Of a DNA stretch of 7,837 bases, positions 1-5,382 are shown in pieces. Made by a program: the position numbers and the translations under genes. Numbering within the stretch: the stretch's first letter is position 1; each line of letters opens with the position of its first letter. The notes under the pieces are model-generated. The model made no database searches, was not told where the DNA came from, and saw only the letters and a program-made list of their open reading frames with translations. Origin of the DNA: JAMIFN01 sp964608575 (GTDB lineage: Bacteria > Pseudomonadota > Gammaproteobacteria > Burkholderiales > Burkholderiaceae_C); contig CAZSPW010000083.1 in NCBI GenBank assembly GCA_964608575.1, positions 1 through 7,837 on the forward strand, read 5' to 3'.

Positions 1-46
1 CCACATCGCGCAAAGGCAATAAAGGTAAATTGGATGAAGAGGTCAT
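1..46 (-). CDS. lon: Lon ATP-dependent protease, N-terminal fragment (runs off left edge)
   Basis: Reading the minus strand from an ATG at 46 gives MTSSSNLPLLPLRDV before the window ends. The LPLLPLRDV string is the hallmark opening of the Lon substrate-binding (LON) domain, which continues VVFP in family members; the next codon begins with G, as a valine codon would. Lon is the cytoplasmic AAA+ serine protease that degrades misfolded and regulatory proteins. Only 15 codons are visible, so the ATPase and protease domains cannot be checked. No ATG or GTG occurs in frame between this start and the nearest upstream stop, so ATG 46 is the best start although no clear Shine-Dalgarno precedes it. 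A sigma-32-type promoter sits about 110-135 bp upstream, which fits a heat-shock protease. Confidence is high for a fragment this short because the motif is distinctive and the promoter agrees. Confidence 0.85.
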   Translation of the reverse strand, partial: MTSSSNLPLLPLRDV

Positions 47-93
47 AGATAGTGCGTAGGGTGTGAGCTGGATGCAATCGAGCGAGTAAATGG

Positions 94-122
94 GTTGCAG
101 TGTAAACAAGCACTGCTGTAAC
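94..122 (-). other. Stem-loop in the predicted lon 5' leader
   Basis: GCAGTG (97-102) and CACTGC (111-116) form a perfect 6-bp stem with an 8-nt loop. After a 3-nt bulge (117-119), GTT (94-96) can pair with AAC (120-122), extending the stem to 9 bp. It would lie in the leader of a transcript started at the sigma-32 promoter, about 47 nt before the lon ATG. That is too far upstream to mask the start codon directly. It may affect transcript stability or have no function. Confidence 0.35.
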
Positions 123-152
123 GTGCTGGTGCATGGGTATCAGAGCCACCTC

Positions 153-167
153 TACATGGCGCATGTA
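153..167. promoter_or_regulatory. Perfect palindrome overlapping the lon -10: operator candidate
   Basis: TACATGGCGCATGTA is a perfect inverted repeat with 6-bp arms (153-158 and 162-167) and a 3-bp centre. It covers all of the lon -10 hexamer and part of the spacer. A protein bound there would block the sigma-32 promoter, so a repressor site is plausible. It does not match the CIRCE (HrcA) or HAIR (HspR) operators. Its outer arm GGCGCATG (158-165) is also complementary to CATGCGCC at 218-225 further upstream. Confidence 0.4.
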
Positions 168-181
168 CGCCCAATTTCAAG
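154..181 (-). promoter_or_regulatory. Sigma-32 (heat-shock) promoter of lon
   Basis: On the minus strand, CTTGAAA (181-175) is followed after 13 nt by CGCCATGT (161-154). The known enterobacterial sigma-32 consensus is CTTGAAA, 11-16 nt, then CCCCATNT. The -35 matches at 7 of 7 positions and the -10 at all but one, with spacing in range. It points toward lon, a classic RpoH-regulon gene, and predicts a transcript starting near 147 with a leader of roughly 100 nt. A sigma-70 reading of the same -35 gives a poor -10. The match is seen directly; heat-shock control is inferred. Confidence 0.8.
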
Positions 182-230
182 AGGAAGCTAGACAAATTGA
201 TAGGCAATCTGCCTACCCATGCGCCATCAT

Positions 231-292
231 TTTTTAAGGTGTTTTTAGGCTTTTAAGCCACCTATACTGCCTGAGCAGCTATATTTAAAATA
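231..292 (-). repeat. Dispersed intergenic two-hairpin repeat, copy A
   Basis: Read on the minus strand, this segment aligns with 5383-5440 on the plus strand. The two share a 16-bp identical block (267-282 here, 5387-5402 there), a shared AAAAACACC block, and a shared TTAAAAA end. The identical block contains CTGC-TCAG-GCAG, a small hairpin. A second stem pairs TAGGC (246-250) with ACCTA (260-264), with one wobble pair on the minus-strand RNA. An alternative inner stem is GGCTT/AAGCC (248-252 and 255-259). The copy sits in the mltG-lon gap, just after the mltG stop in transcription order, so it may act as a 3'-end structure of the mltG mRNA. It lacks the T-run of an intrinsic terminator in that direction. 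Confidence 0.7.
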
Positions 293-311
293 GCATTTCT
301 CAATAGCAGTT

Positions 312-1361
312 TTAGCGTTTAAGGATGTGCTCACGCACGGCGCGGTTGTGCTCATCCAAAGTATTGCTGAATTGGCTATGGCCTGAGCCATCACCTTTAG
401 CAACAAAATACAGAGCCTTGGTTTGTGCGGGTTGCAACGCCGCCTGCAAAGCCGCTTTGCCTGGCATGGCGATAGGGCCAGGCGGCAGGCCAACGCGGGT
501 GTAAGTGTTATAGGGTGTATCGGTCTGCAAATCCACTTTGCGGATATTGCCGCGATACGCCGTGCCCATGCCATAAATCACGGTGGGGTCAGTTTGCAGC
601 GCCATGCCTATGCGCAGACGGTTGTTGAACACACCCGCAATCTGGGCACGGTCGGCGCCATGCCCCGTCTCTTTTTCTACAATGCTGGCCAAAATCAGCG
701 CCTCTTGCGGGCTGCGCACTTGGGCGCTAGGGCTGCGCTGTGCCCAAGCTAGGGCCAGATTTTTTTGCATTTGCGCGGCCGCCTGGCGGTAAAACACCAG
801 ATCACTGGTATGCGGGGCGTAACGATAAGTGTCTGGCGCCAATTGCCCTTCCAAGGGCAAACCAGATGGCAAACCGATTTTTTGCGCCAATTCGCTCTCG
901 CTCAAACCTGCGGTGTCGTGGCGCAGCCAAGGCAGTGCATCTACACGAGCGCGCACTTGGCGCAGATTCCAGCCCTCTGGAATCGTCAGCGATAGCAAAG
1001 TTTGCTCGCCCTCACGCAGCTTTTTGGCTATGGCTTCAATGCTAGCGCCACGGGGAATTTGGTAATAGCCCGCCTTCAATTGCCGCGCGTGCAAACGCAG
1101 CCAAAACCAAGTCGGCCAAGTTGGTGCCTGCACCCCTGCCTCTTGCAAAATAGCTACCATGCGCGCAGGGCTGCTGCCACGCGGAATTTCCACCGTCACA
1201 CGCTGCCCCTGCACGCTAGGGGTAAAAGCCAAAGGCTGATGCAAAACATACCAGGCGTACATCCCGGCAGCCAATAACAAAGTCAAGCCAAACAGCAAAT
1301 AGGGCCACACACGGCCATGCACGGAAAGGCCGTGGGGGGATGGAGTCGGGCGATTCAACAT
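312..1361 (-). CDS. mltG: Endolytic murein transglycosylase MltG
   Basis: MltG (YceG-like family) cleaves nascent peptidoglycan glycan strands at the inner membrane and sets their length. From the ATG at 1361 it has 349 residues, normal for the family. A cytoplasmic N-terminus is followed by one membrane segment at about residues 20-40, a LysM-like region (about 50-125), the LPLEGQLAPDTY motif (168-179), the catalytic block ASIVEKET (225-232, E229 as the expected catalytic glutamate), QTDPTVIYG (256-264) and the terminal YNTY..GLPPGPI..PG block (284-301). An in-frame GTG at 1370 would add three residues; ATG 1361 is preferred as it sits about 11 nt after a CAAAAT -10-like element. It diverges from ygfZ. 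In many betaproteobacteria tmk and holB follow mltG; here the next gene is lon. No catalytic residue appears lost. Confidence 0.95.
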   Translation of the reverse strand: MLNRPTPSPHGLSVHGRVWPYLLFGLTLLLAAGMYAWYVLHQPLAFTPSVQGQRVTVEIPRGSSPARMVAILQEAGVQAPTWPTWFWLRLHARQLKAGYYQIPRGASIEAIAKKLREGEQTLLSLTIPEGWNLRQVRARVDALPWLRHDTAGLSESELAQKIGLPSGLPLEGQLAPDTYRYAPHTSDLVFYRQAAAQMQKNLALAWAQRSPSAQVRSPQEALILASIVEKETGHGADRAQIAGVFNNRLRIGMALQTDPTVIYGMGTAYRGNIRKVDLQTDTPYNTYTRVGLPPGPIAMPGKAALQAALQPAQTKALYFVAKGDGSGHSQFSNTLDEHNRAVREHILKR

Positions 1362-1370
1362 AGGGCGCAC

Positions 1371-1383
1371 ATTTTGTCACAAT
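1371..1383. promoter_or_regulatory. Overlapping divergent -10 elements of mltG and ygfZ
   Basis: Only 30 bp separate the mltG and ygfZ start codons. Within them, CACAAT (1378-1383, plus) lies 8 nt before the ygfZ ATG, and CAAAAT (1378-1373, minus) lies 11 nt before the mltG ATG 1361. Each matches TATAAT at four of six positions. No Shine-Dalgarno sequence is visible in front of either gene. The placement suggests face-to-face promoters producing leaderless or nearly leaderless transcripts, with both -35 regions inside the opposite gene. The -35 matches are weak. Confidence 0.35.
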
Positions 1384-1391
1384 GCATCCTT

Positions 1392-2333
1392 ATGAATACT
1401 GCTGCCATCTCCACCACTGTGCCTGCCACCTTTGCGCCCACCCTGTTGCCCGATTTCGCTTTGATTCGTATTCAAGGCGCGGAGGCGGCGCACTTCATCC
1501 ACAACCAACTCAGCCATGATTTTTTGCTGATTCAGCCTGAAGAAGCACGACTCGCTGTATGGTGCACCCCAAAAGGCCGCATCTTGATCAGTTTTTACGG
1601 CTTCAAGCCGCAAGCCGATACCGTGTTTTTATTGCTGGCGGCAGACAGCGTGGAATTTATCGTCAAACGCCTGAAAATGTTTGTACTGCGCAGCAAATGC
1701 ACGGTAGAAGATGTCAGCAGCCTATGGCAAATCACTGGGCATATCCAGCCTACAGGCCAGCACACCGCCGCTGATACCATGCGCACCCGCAGCTTAGACG
1801 ATGGCTATGCCCTAGAGCTACCCAGCGTGAGCATAAATTCACAAGTGTTTTCGAGGGAAATCCGCGTAGAAGCTGCCTCAGAAGCTAGCAAAATTGAAGT
1901 AAATGCCGATAGCTTGCTATGGTGGAACTGGCTGCAAGTGCAAAGCGGCGTGGCACTGGTAGGCGCGGCGCTACGCGAAGCCTTTGTGCCGCAAATGATC
2001 AATTATGAATCCCTGGGCGGCATCAACTTTAAAAAAGGCTGCTACCCAGGGCAGGAGGTGGTGGCGCGCAGCCAGTTTCGTGGTCAAGTCAAACGCCGTG
2101 GCTATTTGGTGCACGCTGCGGGCGAGCTGACAGCAGGCACTGAAGTATTAGATGCCCAAGGCCAGGCCTGCGGTTTAGTAGCCATGAGCGCCCCCGCACC
2201 CGCCGCCATCGGTAGCCACTGGGCGGCTATCATCTCTGTGCAAACCAGCAGCGCCGAAGCAGGCGGCTTGAAAGTGGGCGAGCAAAACTTGCTGCTACAA
2301 GATTTACCGTATGCTCTGCTGGAAGATATTTAA
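1392..2333 (+). CDS. ygfZ: YgfZ/GcvT-fold, folate-dependent Fe-S cluster maintenance protein
   Basis: YgfZ is a cytoplasmic tetrahydrofolate-binding protein related to GcvT that supports synthesis or repair of certain Fe-S enzymes such as MiaB. The signature is KGCYPGQEVVAR at residues 215-226, with C217 as the conserved essential cysteine. It is preceded by the NYESLGGINFKK stretch that normally leads into it. The N-terminal half holds the folate-binding-type segment (F/L..IQG.EAAHFIHNQLSHD, about 22-43; C..PKGRIL, 58-65). The length of 313 residues is usual. The frame stays open upstream to 1317, but that part overlaps mltG on the other strand, so ATG 1392 is chosen. moxR begins 18 bp after its stop, so the two may be co-transcribed. 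ygfZ next to mltG is a common betaproteobacterial arrangement. Confidence 0.92.
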   Translation: MNTAAISTTVPATFAPTLLPDFALIRIQGAEAAHFIHNQLSHDFLLIQPEEARLAVWCTPKGRILISFYGFKPQADTVFLLLAADSVEFIVKRLKMFVLRSKCTVEDVSSLWQITGHIQPTGQHTAADTMRTRSLDDGYALELPSVSINSQVFSREIRVEAASEASKIEVNADSLLWWNWLQVQSGVALVGAALREAFVPQMINYESLGGINFKKGCYPGQEVVARSQFRGQVKRRGYLVHAAGELTAGTEVLDAQGQACGLVAMSAPAPAAIGSHWAAIISVQTSSAEAGGLKVGEQNLLLQDLPYALLEDI

Positions 2334-2351
2334 ATTTAAAAAACACCAGCT

Positions 2352-3272
2352 ATGCCCGCAAACAGCCTGATACCCACACTTCTCGCCCAACTGGGGCGCG
2401 CCATCGTGGGCAAACCCGAACAATTGCAACAAGCCGTAGTGTGTTTACTCGCTGGTGGGCATTTGCTGCTGGAAGATGTGCCAGGCGTAGGCAAAACCAC
2501 GCTGGCGCACGCCTTGGCGCACAGCTTTGGCCTGCAGTTTTCGCGCGTACAGTTCACCGCCGATTTAATGCCTAGCGATTTAACCGGTGTGGCCGTGTTT
2601 GACCGTGGTAGCAGCGAATTTGTGTTTCATCCTGGCCCCTTGTTCGCACAAGTTTTGCTGGCCGATGAAATCAACCGCGCCAGCCCCAAAACCCAGTCTG
2701 CCCTGCTAGAAGCCATGGAAGAGCAGCAGGTCAGCGTCGAGGGCCAGACCCGCGCCCTGCCCCAGCCTTTTTTTGTTATTGCCACGCAAAACCCGCTGGA
2801 ACAAGTGGGCACTTATGCCTTGCCTGAATCGCAGCTCGATCGCTTCTTGATGCGTATCTCGCTGGGTTACCCCAGCCGCGATGCCGAGCGCGATTTACTC
2901 GCTAGCAACGGCAGGCGCAGCGTGGCCGATAGCTTGCCTGCAGTCATCAGCCCTGCGCAATTGCAAGCCTTACAACAGCAAGTGCTGGCCGTGCATGCCA
3001 GCGATGCGCTGCTGAACTATGTGCTGGATTTAACCGAAGCCAGCCGCAATGGTGCGTGGTTTGTGCAGGGCATTTCGCCACGGGCGGGGCTGGCGCTGCT
3101 GCGTGCCGCCAAAGCACAGGCTTTGGTATCTGGCCGCGATTTTGTTGCCCCTGACGATGTGCAAGCTGTGCTGCCGCAAGTTATTGCCCACCGTCTGCAG
3201 CCCGTGCCTAGCGCGGGGCGCGGCGCAGTGGCGCAAGTGCAGGCCATGATGGAAGCTGTGCCACTGCGCTGA
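2352..3272 (+). CDS. MoxR-family AAA+ ATPase
   Basis: MoxR ATPases act as chaperone-like machines, usually with VWA- or MIDAS-containing partners, in assembly of enzyme complexes or envelope and stress functions. This 306-residue protein has all AAA+ elements: Walker A GVGKTT (45-50), Walker B LLADEIN (102-108), sensor-1 asparagine in ATQNP (N147), an LDRF arginine finger (R164) and a sensor-2 motif SPRAG (242-246, R244). The sequence around 77-110 (LTGVAVFD, then ADEINRASPKTQSALLEAMEE) is typical of the MoxR-proper subfamily, whose genes usually sit next to DUF58 and transglutaminase-like genes. Those are absent; a CoxE-like VWA gene follows after 55 bp. It begins 18 bp behind ygfZ with no obvious Shine-Dalgarno. 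The family call is firm; the specific client is unknown. Confidence 0.93.
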   Translation: MPANSLIPTLLAQLGRAIVGKPEQLQQAVVCLLAGGHLLLEDVPGVGKTTLAHALAHSFGLQFSRVQFTADLMPSDLTGVAVFDRGSSEFVFHPGPLFAQVLLADEINRASPKTQSALLEAMEEQQVSVEGQTRALPQPFFVIATQNPLEQVGTYALPESQLDRFLMRISLGYPSRDAERDLLASNGRRSVADSLPAVISPAQLQALQQQVLAVHASDALLNYVLDLTEASRNGAWFVQGISPRAGLALLRAAKAQALVSGRDFVAPDDVQAVLPQVIAHRLQPVPSAGRGAVAQVQAMMEAVPLR

Positions 3273-3292
3273 TGCACGGCCTTCATGCGCGT

Positions 3293-3320
3293 TTGCTGCT
3301 CACGGGCTGCGCCGTAAAAT
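3293..3320 (+). promoter_or_regulatory. Promoter-like element before the VWA gene
   Basis: TAAAAT (3315-3320) matches five of six positions of the sigma-70 -10 and is preceded after 16 nt by TTGCTG (3293-3298), which matches the -35 at three of six. Only 7 nt separate the -10 from the ATG at 3328, and there is no Shine-Dalgarno, so a transcript from here would be leaderless. It implies that the VWA gene need not depend on read-through from moxR. Confidence 0.5.
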
Positions 3321-3327
3321 CGCGCCT

Positions 3328-4524
3328 ATGCTGATCGATTTTTTCTATGCCTTAAGGGCTGCCAAACTGCCCGTTTCTGTCAAAGAGCATTTGGCGCTAT
3401 TGGATGCGCTGGATGCGGGCATCGTCGGCCCCAAAGATGCCGAAGGCAAAATGGCGCTGGATGATTTCTACCATCTGGCGCGCATGACCCTGATCAAAGA
3501 CGAAAAGCATTACGACAAATTCGACCGCGCCTTTGGCCAATACTTTCACGGCATAGACGAAGCCGTCGATTTAAGCCGCGAGCTGCCAGCCGAATGGCTG
3601 CGCAAAAATTTGGAGAAATTCCTCAGCGACGAAGAAAAAGCCCAGATGGACAAAATGGACTGGGACGAGCTGATGGAGACTTTGAAAAAGCGCCTGGAAG
3701 AACAACAAGAGCGACACGAAGGCGGCAATAAATGGATAGGCACGGGTGGCACTTCGCCCTTTGGCGCTTATGGCTATAACCCGCAGGGCATACGCATAGG
3801 CCAAGACAAAAGCCGCAACCGCCGCGCGGTGAAAGTGTGGGACAAGCGCGAGTTCAAAGACTATGACGACAACGAAGAACTCTCGCCGCGCAATATCCAA
3901 GTGGCTTTAAAGCGCCTGCGTAAATTTGCGCGCACGGGTGCGGCCGACCAGCTGGATTTAGACGACACCATACGCGCCACCGCCGCCAACGCGGGTTACC
4001 TCGACTTAAAAATGGTGGCCGAGCGCCACAACGCCGTGAAGGTGCTGCTGCTGATGGATGTGGGCGGCAGTATGGATGAGCATATCCACCGCGTAGAGCA
4101 ACTCTTTGCCGCTGCCAAAACCGAGTTCAAACACCTGCAGTTTTATTATTTTCACAACTGCGTGTACGACTTTGTTTGGAATAAAAACGCGCGCCGTTTT
4201 GCCGAAAAAATCAGCACGCACGATTTGATTCGCACCTATAACAAAGACTACAAGCTGATTTTTGTCGGCGATGCCACCATGAGCCCTTACGAAATTTTGC
4301 AGCCCTATGGCAGTGTGGAATGGAGCAATGAAGAGCCAGGCGCGGTCTGGCTGCAGCGCCTGATCGAAGCTTTTCCTAAATTTGTTTGGCTCAACCCTGA
4401 ACCCACAGGGATTTGGGAATACCGTCAGAGCATCCAACTCATACAACAAATTCTGGGGCCAGAGCGCATGTACCCGCTGACTTTGCAGGGGTTAGAAGGC
4501 GCCATGAAAGCTTTGTCGAAATAG
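3328..4524 (+). CDS. CoxE-like VWA-domain protein
   Basis: This 398-residue protein belongs to the CoxE-like VWA group found beside MoxR-type ATPases; VWA proteins bind partners through a metal-ion-dependent adhesion site (MIDAS). The N-terminal part (1-130) is helical and charged, including an acidic/basic stretch at about 90-130 that could form a coiled coil. A glycine-rich linker follows (132-160). The VWA domain runs from about 235 to the end. Its MIDAS is DVGGSM (244-249), so the first serine of the canonical DxSxS is a glycine; I recall this variant as usual in this subfamily. Further conserved stretches are FYYFHN (272-277), IFVGDATMSPYEI (311-323) and FVWLNPEP (352-359). There is no signal peptide or membrane segment, so it is likely cytoplasmic. 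It follows moxR by 55 bp with its own -10-like element. Its cellular role is not established. Confidence 0.88.
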   Translation: MLIDFFYALRAAKLPVSVKEHLALLDALDAGIVGPKDAEGKMALDDFYHLARMTLIKDEKHYDKFDRAFGQYFHGIDEAVDLSRELPAEWLRKNLEKFLSDEEKAQMDKMDWDELMETLKKRLEEQQERHEGGNKWIGTGGTSPFGAYGYNPQGIRIGQDKSRNRRAVKVWDKREFKDYDDNEELSPRNIQVALKRLRKFARTGAADQLDLDDTIRATAANAGYLDLKMVAERHNAVKVLLLMDVGGSMDEHIHRVEQLFAAAKTEFKHLQFYYFHNCVYDFVWNKNARRFAEKISTHDLIRTYNKDYKLIFVGDATMSPYEILQPYGSVEWSNEEPGAVWLQRLIEAFPKFVWLNPEPTGIWEYRQSIQLIQQILGPERMYPLTLQGLEGAMKALSK

Positions 4525-4549
4525 CGTCTATCAAGACGGCCGCGTTTTT
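4525..4549 (+). terminator. Weak terminator-like hairpin after the VWA gene
   Basis: CGTCT (4525-4529) and AGACG (4534-4538) form a 5-bp stem with the loop ATCA, directly after the VWA stop codon. A TTTTT run (4545-4549) follows, but six GC-rich bases separate it from the stem, which is looser than a standard intrinsic terminator. It lies in the 45-bp convergent gap before the stop of the opposing methyltransferase gene, where a terminator is expected. Confidence 0.3.
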
Positions 4550-4569
4550 GATTCGCTCGCCTCAAACCC

Positions 4570-5373
4570 TTATTGCCCCAAGGCAAAAATGCAAGGCAGT
4601 TTCAACGCCGCTTCCAACTCGGGCGCTGGCACCAATTGACGCCACGCGGCCACGGGCAGGCAGCGGCTAAAGCCCGCTTCTAGCATCAAGCCACTGTGCA
4701 ACGCCAGCATGGTGCTAGGCTGCAGCGCCGCCAGTAACGCCTGCCAAAGCGCGGCGTTGCGGTAAGGCGTTTCTATGCACAACTGGGCTTGCCCGCTTTT
4801 CAGCGCCAAACCTTCGAGTTGCTTGATGCGTGCGGCGCGTTCAGCCGCGTTTTGCGGCAGATAGCCGACAAAGGCAAATTGCTGCCCATTCAAGCCACTG
4901 GCAGCCAGCGCCAACAAAATAGATGAAGGCCCCACCAAAGGCAGCACCCGCGCACCAGCCGCGTGTGCTGCGCGCACGATGGATGAACCCGGATCGGCCA
5001 CCGCCGGCATACCCGCCTCGCTGAGCAAGCCCATGTTTTGCCCAGCCAGCAGGGGCGCGAGCAATACTTTCGCCGCCGCCGCATCGCCCGCAGCGCCGTG
5101 GTCGCCTTTTTTGTGCGCGGCGCGGGGCAGCTCGGTAATTTGCATATCCTGCAAACTGCAAACCAAGGGCTGCACCGCGTGCACACGCTTTAAAAATGCG
5201 CGCGCAGATTTGGCGTTTTCCACCACCCAATGCGTGATGCCGGCAGCTTGTGTGATGGTCGATTGCGGCAAAAGCTGGCGCAAATCGGTCTGCATATCTT
5301 GGCTATCACAGCCAAAATCCAAGGGCGTGGGCACGAGGTAGAGCGTGCCTAGGGCTTTTTTCGCTGCTGTCAT
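4570..5373 (-). CDS. RsmI-like SAM-dependent methyltransferase (tetrapyrrole-methylase fold)
   Basis: The 267-residue protein has the tetrapyrrole methylase fold used by RsmI (16S rRNA C1402 ribose methylation) and by the corrin/porphyrin methylases. It opens with GTLYLVPTPLD (9-19), equivalent to the GTLY.V.TPIGN start of RsmI but without GNL.D. The SAM-pocket motif LSEAGMPAVADPGSS (117-131) corresponds to RsmI's SDAGTP..SDPG. LPLVGPSSILLALAASGL (144-161) and FVGYLP (168-173) follow, and ETPYRN (201-206) is the next conserved block. These differences mark it as the divergent RsmI paralogue group rather than RsmI itself, so the rRNA target should not be assumed. It starts 59 bp after the yceF stop on the same strand, with repeat copy B in between, and probably shares its transcript. 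No Shine-Dalgarno is visible; the start is preceded by an AT-rich tract. Confidence 0.88.
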   Translation of the reverse strand: MTAAKKALGTLYLVPTPLDFGCDSQDMQTDLRQLLPQSTITQAAGITHWVVENAKSARAFLKRVHAVQPLVCSLQDMQITELPRAAHKKGDHGAAGDAAAAKVLLAPLLAGQNMGLLSEAGMPAVADPGSSIVRAAHAAGARVLPLVGPSSILLALAASGLNGQQFAFVGYLPQNAAERAARIKQLEGLALKSGQAQLCIETPYRNAALWQALLAALQPSTMLALHSGLMLEAGFSRCLPVAAWRQLVPAPELEAALKLPCIFALGQ

Positions 5374-5382
5374 AAGTATTAA

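Noticed and set aside
3..59. Possible plus-strand protein C-terminus (TSRKGNKGKLDEEVIDSA)
   Set aside because: The complementary strand encodes an unmistakable Lon N-terminus over the same bases, so this frame is a shadow.
201..235. Terminator candidate: TAGGC-AATCT-GCCTA hairpin followed by a T6 run
   Set aside because: The T-run starts about 14 nt after the stem, too far for intrinsic termination, and no plus-strand gene ends upstream of it.
1317..1391. N-terminal extension of YgfZ from an upstream in-frame ATG at 1317
   Set aside because: It overlaps the mltG coding sequence on the opposite strand, adds 25 residues (MHGKAVGGW...) that do not look like the family, and ATG 1392 fits the family length and has a -10-like element in front.
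2333..2352. Third copy of the dispersed repeat in the ygfZ-moxR gap (AAAAAACACC then AGCTAT)
   Set aside because: Only about 15 bp resemble the ends of the repeat, with no hairpin core between them. The match is too short to separate from chance in AT-rich sequence.
4006..4449. Long minus-strand open frame (147 codons) inside the VWA gene
   Set aside because: It lies wholly within a well-supported gene on the other strand, has no recognisable motif, and reflects codon bias in the antisense frame.
2352..4524. A new defence or stress operon built on MoxR-VWA
   Set aside because: There are only two genes, both of known housekeeping families, no effector or toxin-like gene beside them, and base composition like the neighbours. 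Kept only as an unusual pairing.
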